A stretch of DNA of 64,000 bases from Paramarasmius palmivorus (taxonomy: Eukaryota > Basidiomycota > Agaricomycetes > Agaricales > Marasmiaceae), in NCBI GenBank assembly GCA_037176845.1, contig JAYKXP010000013.1, positions 682,001-746,000 of the forward strand, written 5' to 3'. The notes beneath the pieces were generated by a model. The model made no database searches, was not told the DNA's origin, and worked only from the letters and a program-made list of their open reading frames with translations. The translations under genes and the position numbers were made by a program. Of the stretch, positions 1 to 11,340 are shown piece by piece; position 1 is the first letter of the stretch, and every line of letters starts with the position of its first letter.

Positions 1-40
1 GTGGCTCGCAGCTTTCGGTGCGTGAAGCGATACAAGTGTT

Positions 41-1852
41 ATGAATTCATGGCCTAATGATATTCTTTATACAGCCCGGACATCAATATTATCCGTTCTA
101 AACGATGCTATAACGCGCGGACACCTCACGATATCGGACTCTGAAGGAGTGCACTGCTACGGTCATTATAAGCCTGGATGCAATGACGTCTACCTCAAAG
201 TCAACGACGACAACTTTTGGGTTCGCCTCATGTTGTATGTTTCTTCACCTTATGAAAACAAACCCTATGCTCACTATCATTGCTCAGATCTGGTGACCTT
301 GGCTGTAAGATCTATTGACCCTCGCGACTTTTTGACACGATCTCACACAAGTTAATTATAGTCAGCGAAGCATACATGGTTAATGACATCGAAGTCAGCA
401 GTCTCAAGGGCGCAATGGATGTCAGTCGTGTTTCTTGCCCACGCTTCTTCTTGGTCCGCTCAATGTCCATTCACAGCTATGGCTCGATAATCAAGCCATG
501 GAAGACACACTCTCATCAACAGTAGCTCGCATCACATCGGCTGTCTCCGGTTTCTCAAATCGATTCCTTGGTCAGACAAAGTCGCAAGCTCGTCTAAACG
601 TTATCGCCAGTTACGACCAGTCAAACGAACTCTTCAAGGTATGCTTTCTCACATTGGTCACACAAGATACACCTGCTCACTTGTACATCAGTCCTTCCTT
701 AGCCAAGAAATGATGTACTCTTGTGCACTCTGGGACAACGCTGAAGGAGGAGTTAGGGGTGATCTCGAAATAGGCCCCACTCCGGGAGACCTGGAGGCTG
801 CTCAAAAGCGGAAAATCCATCACGTCCTCAGGAAGGCCCGAGTAAAACCCGGTCATCGTATCTTAGAGTTTGGAAGTGGCTGGGGTGGACTTGCGATTGA
901 GGTCAGCTGCATCGCGCAAACGATATGATCTTTTCTGATGTCTTCTTTAGGCTGCCGGAACATTTGGCTGCGAAGTCGATACATTAACTCTATCGATCAA
1001 ACAAAAAGAACTCGCAGAGGAACGAGTCAAGGCGGCTGGTCTTCAAGACAAAATCCGTGTCCATCTTATGGATTACCGTGACATCCCGGCCGAATTCGAG
1101 AAGGCCTTTGACGCTTTCGTCAGCATTGAGATGATTGAGGTAGGCATCCCTCCGCTGTTCACGATACCCAGGAACTGATTGTTCATTACTCCTCTCTAGC
1201 ACGTCGGCACCAAACACTACAACACATATTTCAAACTTGTTGATTTCGCACTCAAGGAACGAAATGCTACTGCCGTCGTTACATCTTCAACATTCCCCGA
1301 GTGTCGTTACAGCCTTCACCAGTAAGTTTTATCTTGGTCCGATGAGCGACGGGATATGAACAGCCTTCCGCCCTTTTCAGATCCGAAGACTTCATGCGGC
1401 GATACATGTGGCCAAACTCTTCCCTACCAAGTGCTACTGCCCTTATTAACGCAGCAAACATCGGATCACAAGGCAGATTCACTGTTGAGGGCGTCGAGAA
1501 CCACGCAGCTCGTAAGTACCTGTTATCTGATTAACAAGTAATTGGAGTTGACTTGTCCCACAGATTATCCTAGGACGCTCCGTGAATGGGGAAGACGGCT
1601 AGAACGGAACATGACACCAGAAATCATTTCAAAAGAGTACCCTGACCTCGCCGATCCCGCAAACTACGATATTTTCTCGAAAAAGTGGCAATATCTCTTT
1701 GCCTATGCTGGCGCAGGCTTCGCCAAGGGTTACATCACTTGCCATATGCTCACGTTCATACGCCAGGTCAGTATTTTTTCCACATTTTCGACTGGAGACC
1801 GATTCTGATTTCCGTTTCCGATTAGAATGATATACCTGAGCTTTGCGACTAG
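41..1852 (+). CDS. Cyclopropane-fatty-acyl-phospholipid synthase (SAM-dependent), multi-exon
   Basis: The spliced protein reads as a fungal CFA synthase, which transfers a methylene from S-adenosylmethionine to double bonds of phospholipid acyl chains. Splicing exons 1-3 gives a run matching the family's GFAEAYMLGE block (here GFSEAYMVNDIE). The SAM-binding motif I is ILEFGSGWGGLAIE near base 870, followed by the region around AAGLQDKIRVHLMDYRDIP and an EMIEHVG segment, and a C-terminal FAYAGAGFAKGYI block that is typical of the family. About nine introns of 50-60 bp fit GT-AG (for example 235-287, 305-361, 901-949, 1140-1199). The stop is TAG at 1850-1852. The ATG at 41 is preceded by an in-frame stop at 23, so it is either the true start or the first Met after an upstream exon outside the window. 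The reconstructed length of about 450 residues suits the family. Confidence 0.88.
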
Positions 1853-4342
1853 GCGGTCAAAATGTTGTTGCGTCACAACCGGAAAGCGACAAAATTAATC
1901 ATCTCTTTCTGATTCAGCACTCTATTCTGCTCTCACTTCTCGGTATATTTACGGTGTTGAACACAATTCTTCGGCATTTTCATCATGGACTTTGTATTAT
2001 GGCAAGACAAGAACAACCCCTCCTATTCTTATTTACTGTATAGCACATCCTATAACTTCCGCTGCCAGTACATACATTTATTGGGGAATTAGTGTATCAT
2101 CTACTTTACTTCTAGACTCTCACCTCTACTTCACCCTTCATAGATTACAGATGTCAACTCTCATGCTACCACTTATACCCATCTCACTACACAATCACGA
2201 TTCAATGGCAATGGATATAAGGCTTCCAAATCTGGTTCGAACAGTGCGATACCGTGACGGTGCGACAATGTTTACGGTACGTATATGTCTTCTGCTTCGA
2301 ATATTGCATTTTGCCCATTTGCAATTGCATAGAAACGTTATGAAACTCTATCAATTTTGGAATCTGCACCCTCAAGAACGCGAGATCTATGATCTCGCTT
2401 GAAATAAACTAGACCAAGATTTCCACGCTCGTTTGAGAATAGTTGTAGATCTCCGCTGGTCTTGAGAGTTGTGGACCGCTTCGACAGCTCACACACATTT
2501 CATATCATTCTTCAATCAACGGGCATGGCGATGCCCTATCGCGGTCGCGGGATTGTTCCGGCTATATTGCTGGGAGAAAGGAGTGCTCTTAAGGTATTCT
2601 GACAGAGGTGGCAGAGGCACGCGTGGGATTTTAATTAGCTGGAAACATGGTCGTGCAGGTTTGCCTTTTCACTACCTGTACCTCAAGCCTCAGGCTTCAT
2701 GCTGGCTCATGCGTGCGATGAACCGGAAGAAATTGCATCGGGGAAAGATCATATTCTCGAAAAATACGAGTAAATTGTTCGGTAATTGTGCAAGCGCCTC
2801 GTGCACATGAACGGGAAGTGGAATTGTCGTTGCGAACCTGATTTCATTGAGGGTCAATGTTCGGTCGCCGACAGCTTTCGGTATTGACGATTTCTATATA
2901 TGTGGATGTCAGACAAGACCGTCACGGGTGAGTCATGTATAGAAGAAGGAAGAGAACATACCAAGGCTGCTGTCTGTTGATATGAAATCAACGGACCATG
3001 AGGCTAACGCGCGCAAGCAATGTGAAAACACAACATTTTTCTCTGGATGGTATGCGGGGTAACTCACATCTTCTTGAGAACCTGCGTATCAGAGCGTATT
3101 GTGCATATGAGAGACTAGGGCCGTGTGGGTGGTAGAAGTTGAAGCAATTTATGATGCATCAAATACGTCAGGATTTGCAGGGACGCACTGGTCGTATTCT
3201 CCGTCCGCCGTTAAAGCTCGCACTAGTCTTAATGAAGCGAAGTAAGCAATCATCTTGCTCAGATTGCCATCATATCGTTGCGGAGTCCAAAATACGAATC
3301 TTTTCGGTATCGTGACTTCATTAAGGAGCTCTGAGTCTGAACCTGCCTGAACCCTGTTATCCAAGGTTGTTCAAGATCGACAACCCAGTCGACATTTTGT
3401 CAGTCGGGGGAATGGACCGACGCGCTCTTGTAATTGTGATTAGGCCTTGTGAACACTCTGGGCTAAAGAAAATGGTAGAACGTCGCCACGTATATTCATT
3501 TCGCACCGTAAGCCGTTGTTCAGACGACAGAGAGAACAGATGCTGTTGGAGCTGAATGCTCCAAGAAGTGGCACAACCGCAGCGTATCACATCGTATCCA
3601 AGCCATTATGATCCACCTCACATACCATGTCGATTTACAAGACTGAATTACCGCGTGGAATTCCCCTTGACGCTCCAGCGAGAGGTATGGTATATTCTAT
3701 AGATTATGTATAGTTGTTGCCACGTTGTATTGAAAGATCACGAAAGGGACGAACTTGATGTATGCAGTCTCCCACCACTTTTCGGGTCGCTTTATCGTTG
3801 TTCCGATACCAAGCCAGTCCTCTACAGTCCCTTTGTTCAGCTTCTCAGGGCCACATCGAAGTTGAGGTGCCAGGAATAATCTGTATGCATGGTTAAAAGG
3901 TTGATAACATTGCACCTTTCAAGTACCCACTTTCGCGTAAAAAGCCTAAGTACCCCCGAGCTGTTATTGAGAACGAACAAGACGGAGGCTTTAGTGCCTC
4001 ACGACCCAGACTGGGCGACAGCTTTTTTACGCGAACTCTACAATGCTCATGCCTGTCGTGGATAAACGTGTGGTATGTAGGGGAGTTTGCACCCCAATCT
4101 GTACTGTATATAGAGCCTCCGTCGCGACCCTTAGGGAGAAGCAGCGACATTCTGATTTGCAGGACAGAGGCAAGGGCGGGAGGCGTCTGATGAATTCTCA
4201 GCATTCCATATACAACATTCCGAAAGAATAGAAGATAGATTTACAATCAGCAATCAAAATGCGGTACACAGCAGCGACCCAAGCCACGACATATGTAAGG
4301 GCAGAAAATAGAACTCAATGCACTTTCGCATGACTACCACGA
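1853..4342. other. Intergenic, no supportable gene
   Basis: This 2.5 kb, partly AT-rich stretch lies between the convergent 3' ends of the CFA synthase and the fumarate reductase. Open frames up to 136 codons exist on both strands, but none shows a recognisable domain or a consistent intron pattern. Frames on the minus strand between about 3150 and 3900 have somewhat protein-like composition (for example an EKWWETAYIKFVPF run) and could be the remains of a decayed gene; I cannot name it. Confidence 0.5.
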
Positions 4343-6213
4343 TCAGATTTCTGCAGCACCCTCGCCTGCGATCCTACCAAAAACAACAGCTTCAAGAAGC
4401 GAAGACCCACCAAGTCGGTTTTCTCCATGTACACCGCCAATAACCTCACCGGCAGCGAATAGGCCTGGGATAGGTTCACCTTTCAAGTCGAGTACATGTG
4501 CCGATGCATCTATAGATACGCCTCCCATAGTCTATCGAACTTGAGGTTACAACATCATCCGCAAGAGACAACGCTGATGACTCACATAATGAACGACTGG
4601 CGTTATTTCTGCAGCTAATAGCGGTTGATTGATGTCAAAATCGCGGTGATCAAAGTATGCTGTGGCACGGGACAATTCAGCAAAAGACTCGGAACCTAAG
4701 GTGCGTACAAAAACATGCCTACCTCTGCCAAAAGGGTCTGTTTTCTCTCCGTTCGCATAGGACTTGAAGGAATCGAAAGTTGTTCCAAGAGTCTCAGTCG
4801 GCAGGCTCTTTTCCCGAGCAAACTCGTTTCCGGCAGCGTACTTCTTCATCAACCCTTTCGATAGATAAAAGTCACCTGTAGCGAGCATTGATAGTCAGCC
4901 GAGCACCTCCGATATTGGCGCAACAATACCGACAATGTGTCTTGAGAGTATTGGCGGAGTCTTCACTTAACAATAAGAAGATCGGGGAGTTCCCAGTGTT
5001 GATAACTTCGTGCATCTTTGCAGTGACTACATCCCGTCTGTCCAGCTCATTAACGAAACGTTCTCCATTCTTGTTGACTAGGATACCGCCAACACCACGT
5101 AAGGCTTCTGCGGCAAGGAACTTTGTTTTAGAGGAAGGTGATTTGGGATCAACGAAGCCTGCGGGGTAATGAGCGTCCAGCCTTCTCTCGGGTTACTGAA
5201 TGACACACCGGTGGGGTGAACCTGGACCTGGTCTACATCGCACAATGCCGCTTTTCGTATCTGCAAAGAGGTCGCTAGGTGAAGACCGTCTCCGGTAGCA
5301 TGGTCTCCGCTTGCAGTCGGTAGATTCATGAGATCGGGCCGGTGTTTTGAGAGGAATCCTTCGTCGGAGAAATCTGCCGCGTACCCCCTGTAGAGAATTC
5401 TTGCATATTAGAAGGGATATCAACCGAGAAGGCCGCTTTGCTTTTACCCAGTTGTAATCACCACTGCGTCTGTCTTCTCTGTCTGTGTGCCTTCCGCTGT
5501 TTCATACTCAACTCCGACGATACCCCCATTCTCGTTTTCCAACAGCTTGGTTACCTTTGCGCCCCGAACAAGCTTTACTCTTCCGGGTTCAGATGCGGCT
5601 GCCTGTTCTAGTTTCTTGATAAGGGCCGATGTCATCGCCCATCCCGGTGCTCCGCCCTGACCACGATGCGTTCGTGGATTGCTGTGACCACCAAGACGGG
5701 AGACAAGGGAAAGATCCACATTGAATTGTGTACTAAGCCATGTCAAGGCGGCGGCGGAGTTCGATGTAAGTGTTTCAATGAGTTTGGGACGTGCCAGTGA
5801 TCCGGCAGATGCCTCTGTATCATTATAGCTGGCGCGATAATCAGCACCTGTTACGAGACGGGAACGAGGCGCTCACAAGGCTTGAACAGAGTCTGCGATG
5901 TTGTGCTGCTTCTGAGCATCTGTTGCCGCACCATTGATACCCGAACTTGCTTTAACTGAATTACCACCAAACCTATGACCCTTTTTCAGATGAAAGGAGG
6001 ATATGAGGGACGGATATGGATTTACGATGGTTTCTTGTCAATCAAGATGACTTTGGCTCCATGTTCCAATGCTGTATGTGCTGCACTAAGACCCGCGAGG
6101 CCACCTCCAATTGCCAGTACGGTGCGAGTGTTGGACATTTGATGTATTCGCAGTGAGAAAAGAAGGGATATGACAGAAACTAGAAGAACTTTGACACGTC
6201 CAAAACTGTTCAT
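4343..6213 (-). CDS. OSM1: FAD-dependent fumarate reductase (Osm1/Frd1 type) with two possible starts
   Basis: Soluble flavoprotein that reduces fumarate to succinate, re-oxidising FADH2 made during oxidative protein folding or anaerobiosis in yeast. The dinucleotide-binding motif [20 protein letters not shown] begins about residue 34. Family blocks follow in order: [50 protein letters not shown], and the C-terminal [19 protein letters not shown]. The gene is split by about six short introns. The long reading starts at 6213 and adds 25 residues including a hydrophobic run ([13 protein letters not shown]); a second ATG at 6138 gives [13 protein letters not shown] directly. Yeast OSM1 is known to use two starts for ER and mitochondrial forms, so both may be used here (inference). 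No cytochrome b5 domain follows the flavin domain; the protein stops at 4343. Confidence 0.9.
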
Positions 6214-7192
6214 TCGAAGAAACGTGTGACGTACCCGTTTCTCCTTCTCTTATACACTCCCCAAAATAACAACTCTAGCCCAGGCTTGGTCTTATGACAA
6301 TATCCAGAAGCATCGAGAGCCGGGAAAAAAGATAGAATGAGTCGGTACTGGAGTTTGAGGACGCTGGTCGCGACCGTTCTGGAGTAAGACGTAAGTGGAA
6401 GAATTGGTTGGTGATTGCTGGTAATGATGGTGGTGCTCGAAAGAACTCACTTCAGAGAATCAATAAAATCGGACCCTCAAGTACTATTGAAGGACCTTAT
6501 AGAAGCTACTAAGATATAGCAGACACGAAGCAGGTCTTTGAGTCCATGAATTGTGGAGAAGAAAGGCAGGGCCATGGCCCACCGGGAACTACGGCAATGG
6601 TGTGTGATTTGACTTTGCGTGCACAGCGAGATCGTTGTGGAGCTTGCTTATCTTCAGTTTCCTACTAAGCTTTTCGCCCCAATAAGAATCCCTCGAAGCT
6701 TTGGCAATGACTGGATCAGTCGGAGGTGAAATACGAGTACGTAGGCATCGTTAATAATGTGAAGTTCAATAACCTCGACTGTAAATGGATGGCGGTATAC
6801 TGATGAACAGTCCTACTGGTCCTACCTGATTCCCAATCTGAGTTAAGAACGGTGCGATGCAATCGACCTTAAGGAAGGGTAGGCATCATCGTAATAGGGA
6901 TACAAGATTCACAAAGGAATAGTTAAAGTATATAATAATGCATGTGTCCGAAACAGTGTAGGGTGGCCTTGGTCTGAGCATTAGATATCGTTGAGACGCA
7001 CGCAAGGTGAAATCAAATACCTAGAACCGACCAGCCCACGTTTTTCTTCTTGTAGGCAGATCGAGGTACGTACTGGTACGCATAACCTGAAATAAGAGTC
7101 TAAGCGGTGTATAAAACATGGAGAACGGTATATGATGGCTTACCACCTTTGAGATAACCTTGGCTGAATGGAACTATTCCTCCCCCCTCCCT
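6214..7192. other. Intergenic; upstream region of OSM1 and diverged repeat
   Basis: No gene is visible. The stretch must hold the OSM1 promoter. Bases about 6690-6850 resemble bases about 8880-9110 (shared gaggtgaaa, ggatggcg, gaacagtcct and tggtcctacc segments in the same order), so a diverged direct repeat flanks the two small membrane-protein genes. Confidence 0.5.
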
Positions 7193-7981
7193 CTATCCGC
7201 ACATGAACCACAGAACAACGGCCGGGATGAAGACGACTAGGAATGCTACAAAGATTCCGAATACGAGGTTTATTTGAGACGCGGCAAAGTAAACGGGTCT
7301 GCCAAAGGCACATAGTAGCGCCATCATAAGAAGCCAATACGATACCAAGATCGCTGAGAGGAGTCGGTCTGCCCGGGCGTAGGACCACCGTTCTAAAGCA
7401 GAGTCGCCTGGGAATGCTATTGAAATGTGGTCGTAGCGAGCATGGAAAAAAGAGTTGCGATTGTCATCAGATTCTGAATGATACGCGGGTCGGAGGTAGG
7501 CGTCTGATATACTAATAGGCCGGTCGCGAAAGTTCCTGATACGGCGAGTAAAGCATACGCCTTTGTTCTTGCTTCGTTGGGCGAGTGTGCATCTAGATTC
7601 AAGAAGATGACGGTTCTCCACAATCTTGAAAATCTTGCGGCTCGAAGGGTGTGTTGGCGACGTAGTTGGGTGATTACGAGGTGCCGGTGAAGGATTATTG
7701 ATAGTAGATGTAGAAGATGATGCCATGGGGGGATTAGGTGCCTGCGGGTGAAAGGACGTTATTGAGGTATTCGCGAACATGCTCGCGTTGCCAGTAGCGA
7801 TGCTGGTAGACATCAAGGTAGCAAAAGTTATAGCCTGACCGGCCTGCTCCGCCAAATCAGCGGGTAATGAAGTCGAACGGGGAATAGATGAAGGAGGCGA
7901 AAGGCGAGAGAGGGATGTAGGGGCAGATAATGATGTCCACATAGTAGTAGCGGTAGTAGCGTTGAAGGTAGTAAACGTCAA
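7193..7981 (-). CDS. Putative multi-pass membrane protein, Ser/Thr-rich N terminus, unrecognised
   Basis: A 262-codon open frame reads through without introns. Its first 120 residues are rich in Ser, Thr, Pro and Asn. Its last 70 residues contain two clear hydrophobic segments (LLSAILVSYWLLMMALLCAF and a run around FGIFVAFLVVFIPAVVLWF) ending at MCG. A second frame between about 7430 and 7623 also encodes a hydrophobic stretch (AYALLAVSGTFATGLLVY), and an intron with donor near 7494 and acceptor near 7409 would join it to the C-terminal membrane segments. The true protein may therefore be spliced and have three or more membrane helices. I do not recognise the family. It lies 80 bp downstream of another small membrane-protein gene on the same strand. 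Confidence 0.45.
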   Translation of the reverse strand: MTFTTFNATTATTMWTSLSAPTSLSRLSPPSSIPRSTSLPADLAEQAGQAITFATLMSTSIATGNASMFANTSITSFHPQAPNPPMASSSTSTINNPSPAPRNHPTTSPTHPSSRKIFKIVENRHLLESRCTLAQRSKNKGVCFTRRIRNFRDRPISISDAYLRPAYHSESDDNRNSFFHARYDHISIAFPGDSALERWSYARADRLLSAILVSYWLLMMALLCAFGRPVYFAASQINLVFGIFVAFLVVFIPAVVLWFMCG

Positions 7982-8061
7982 AGGTAGCAGCCTTTTCTAG
8001 CTACGTAACATTTCAAGGCTCATGGGCAAATGTAGTATGTTGGTAGTATGTGGTACAATAA

Positions 8062-8597
8062 TTATAGAGCCCGGGCTGCCACCGAATTACCCAGAAAACT
8101 ATGATATCTGAAAGCACCCCAAAGCACTCCAAGCGTCAACGTGAGCAAAAGCCCAGCACACCCCACACAAATCCTCAACATACATACGAATCGTTGCTGA
8201 GTACGGGTGAGCCGGTCCCGACGGAACATATCCCGAAAGAGAGCCACGAGTGCACAGAGCGCACTAAACCAAGTGAAGAGCGTCGAACATACGGAAAGGT
8301 TTGCAACAATGTCGGCAACAGGGACAAGGTAGTCCAGATCTGGAGTTCGTCGGTCACGAGCGCCGGCGGTGTGCTCGAGAAGAGTACCGTTGATCAAAAT
8401 GAACCAGAAGGATAGGACGAATGCGATAGCGTGTTCGAAATATAGTTTGATGTCAGATCGTTGGTCTTTGGGGTTGATGTCAGGGTTGTTTCTGGACTTT
8501 TGTATAAAGGTTACCCACCTGTGACACAGTATTCGACATTGATCTGGGACTCTGATTCTGTAGCAACATTCACCGGAGACTTGCCTGGGGACGACAT
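8062..8597 (-). CDS. Small four-helix membrane protein, copy 1 of a duplicated pair
   Basis: Exon 1 runs from the ATG at 8597 (MSSPGKSPVNVATESESQ) to a GTGGGT donor at about 8522. A roughly 53 bp intron leads to exon 2, which begins DQRSDIKLYFEHAIAFVLSF and stops at 8062, giving about 160 residues. Hydrophobic segments lie around AIAFVLSFWFILINGTLL, VADIVANLSVCSTLF, FSALCALVALF and CVGCAGLLLTLTLGVLWG, so four membrane helices are likely. A clear paralogue lies at 44563-45062 with the same exon-intron layout and shared motifs DLDxLVPVADIV, TxxQRFV, ICVGCAGLLL and LTLGVxWGAxxYH. Function is unknown. Confidence 0.6.
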
Positions 8598-9175
8598 CGC
8601 TTGTGAGCTTGTGGATTGTGGTGAGTGGAGAAATCCAAAATGCGAAAAGGGGCAGGACCTGTGGAAAATTCTTGCGTAAGCCGTTTTCGAATCACACAAC
8701 CGTTCGACAACAGTGATAAGTACAGTAGAATCTATAGGACCAGGAGCGGCTCTTGGTCCGGATTGTGAGATGTCGAAGGCCTGTGCATCAAAGCAGACGC
8801 TAGTTCCGTTGCTGGTGGGACGTCAACATGTTCAATTGGTTCCCTAGTTCCAATTTACCTGTAAATCTTTCATAAGACTCGTTGGAGCTTTGATTGGATC
8901 CGTCAGAGGCAGAGGTGAAAGTACGACTCGGTCGTCGTCGATGCCAGCCGTCGATGCCAGCCTCCAGTCACTCGCACCACGATCATGTTGGCATAAGGCA
9001 GGAAATGTATCGGCGTCTATGAACAGTATTAGGTCTAATGAATTCTATGGTAAGTGGATGGCGCTATACTAGTAGTGAACAGTCCTCCTGGTCCTACCCC
9101 ATTTTCCAATCTAAAGTCAGGGTTAGACATCAGGTAGACCCGTAGAAGGCAAACATTCAAGACCCACCTCAACAT
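8598..9175. other. Intergenic with diverged repeat
   Basis: Promoter side of the small membrane protein and 3' flank of the F-box gene. Bases about 8880-9110 are a diverged copy of about 6690-6850. A short tandem duplication of gatgccagc occurs at 8938-8960. No gene is seen. Confidence 0.45.
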
Positions 9176-10646
9176 CTAGTCAACCTCCAGCAATCCCATT
9201 TCTCTAAGCCTGGGAAGACACCCAGTGATCATCGCATAAACATCTCCCTTCTCCACCAATGGAAGAGTACCTCCAACCCAGGACCGAGTCGGTACTTCCA
9301 GCTTAACGGCAAATGTCACCGTCTTCAATAGCGGAAAAGCATTGCAATTGCTCAGAAGCACGTCGAGCTGTGACCACTCTTCCAAAGACCGCATCACATC
9401 AAGGCTACGCTTTCTACGCAATTTGATACCGGCATGGATAGCGAGATGACGCAACTTTGAAAAAGGAGGTGCGGCCGCAAGTATTCGAACGGTGTTGAAT
9501 AATGCAAGGGGTAATATATTCCTATCACGGCGGCATCGAAATGTCAGCGTTTCAAGGGCGCGAAACTGGTAGATGACGTCGGAGTCGAAGAGATGGGCTG
9601 CGAATATATGTTAATCACGTCAGCTCGCGTAGAGGCTTCTGACAGAAGTATGGGCGTTGTTTACCTGTCAATAAATCAAATATATTTTTCTTCACCATCC
9701 TTGGCTCTGGGATCTCATCGAGTTCGAGTACTACAGGGACCGGAAAGGTAAGACTGAGATGCCTTACATGAGGTGCAGCAGTCCCCAAGAGTTCGTCAAC
9801 CTCCCCAAACTGGCCATCATGAAGTATCATAGTCTCCCCATCAACTTCGTTCCAAGCGAGATGGAGTACGTGTAAACTCGAAAGGTCGAATGCCGGGCCG
9901 GTGAGCCATAGCAGTAGATCAACGCATCTATCTACTGAGGCCAAGCGAATCTCTCGCAGCCTTCTTGGCCTACTACCTGGGGCGTAGTCGCGCATGCGAA
10001 GTCCAGCTTCCCTTGTCCCAAAACCTTCACCCAATCCTGTGAGAAGGCCCAAAGAGGTGACGTCCGGTAGGACAGACACGAGGGCAGGGATCTCCGTCGC
10101 ACGATCCAAGCTTCGAATGTTTTGTAGCTGAAGGAAATGTATGGGGGCCTTGATGAAAGGGACCGCAACGCACTGACGTTCCTCGTGACCCCAGCTCAAA
10201 AATCCATCGATATAAAGCTCCTGCACGCCACTCAAGCCCGACAAAAGCTTCTGGATGACGAGAGGACCAGAGGTCGACAAAGTCAACCTCCTCACGTACT
10301 CTCGTAAATGAGGCGAGCCATCCAGATGTCGGATACAGATGTCGTTAGAGGATAAGTCGAGCGAGAGTGACGAGAAGAGCTTGGGCTGAGCTGCGAAGCA
10401 CCAGATCCGCGACACCAAACACGAGGCGCGGAGCGTCGCATTATCGACCCGGTCCAATATGAGTTGCACGAGCTCGAGCGGTAGATGGATACCACTCTTC
10501 GATTGCGCTTCGGGTATTTTGTCATGGATAGACCAGGTGGAATGATGTAGTAAAGTCATTGAAGGAGTGGGAGTACAACTCGCGGATGGAAGTCGAGGAG
10601 AATTAGGGTATTCTTTTCTTGTAAATCTATTCGCCCTGGACATCAT
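9176..10646 (-). CDS. F-box protein with LRR-like C terminus
   Basis: The F-box is visible at about residues 53-95: LPLELVQLILDRVDNATLRA followed by CLVSRIWCFAAQPKLFSSLSL, the usual agaricomycete form. The remainder alternates leucine-rich strands (LRRLTLS, LRELYIDGF, LHVLHLAW, VRHLSLTFP) typical of LRR-like substrate-binding regions. A single intron near the 3' end (about 9606-9655) joins DLLT to AHLFDSDVIYQFRALETLTF, and the protein ends GDVYAMITGCLPRLREMG LLEVD. By family knowledge, F-box proteins bridge substrates to an SCF ubiquitin ligase; the substrate is unknown. Starts at 10646 or 10643 (adjacent Met codons) are both possible. The C-terminal layout resembles that of the F-box protein at 59848-61295, so the two are probably paralogues. 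Confidence 0.82.
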
Positions 10647-11340
10647 GAGTCAGCGCAAAGTAACGTGTGGCGATAAGATAGAAAGCTCGCCATTTCTCTT
10701 TTCCAGCAATTTTCCAGGATATTTGCCTCCGTCTGCGCATGGCGCGGTCGGAATTTTGTTGAGACGTGAGGGAGGTGCTTCAGCTTGCGGTCCAACTGAA
10801 TATTGGTACAGTCAGGTAGAAGCAGGTCTTGAGTCTGCAAATTTTGGCTAGTGTATGGCGTGTTGGTAATTAGATTGATAGATTTTCTGCTATGGTAAAT
10901 TTTACCTTGTCGGGATGTCGGGGCGTTTTCCGGGTTCATGAACGTTCATGCATTGATGGATTCCGCCGTGAATTTCATTGAGTTGAAGTCTGCCTGGCGT
11001 CTGCCCAGAGTCTGATTGGGGTCCTCACCTCAGCCTGTGCTCTGAGTTTACGGCTTCCCCACAGCTTCCTCGTGTTCTGGCATATCAAAACTTGATAATG
11101 ATAGAATGCATATTCGCCCTTCCCGGAGTCGGATTCGATGCATGAATGCGTACTTGAATATATACTCGCAGTTGCAAGACGGTACGAAGGAAAGGAGCGG
11201 ATAAGGATACTTATTAGTCAGCGTTCCTGAAACTTGTTCAGCGCGTTCATCGTGACTTGGAAGCTTGAACTTCGAGACTTGCGCATTGCCTAAACGGCCT
11301 CGGTTGTTGCGAAATATTCTCCTAGACTGTGTTTCCTTGA
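10647..11340. other. Divergent intergenic region between F-box and chromodomain genes
   Basis: About 690 bp between two divergently transcribed genes, so it should contain both promoters. Small open frames on both strands overlap the first chromodomain exons or lack any recognisable feature. No repeat or RNA gene is seen. Confidence 0.4.

Noticed and set aside
3149..3915. Minus-strand open frames with protein-like composition downstream of OSM1
   Set aside because: No domain recognised, no splice model connects them, and stops interrupt; left as a possible decayed gene.
7417..7623. Alternative-frame hydrophobic ORF as an independent gene
   Set aside because: More likely an exon of the membrane protein at 7193-7981 than a separate gene.
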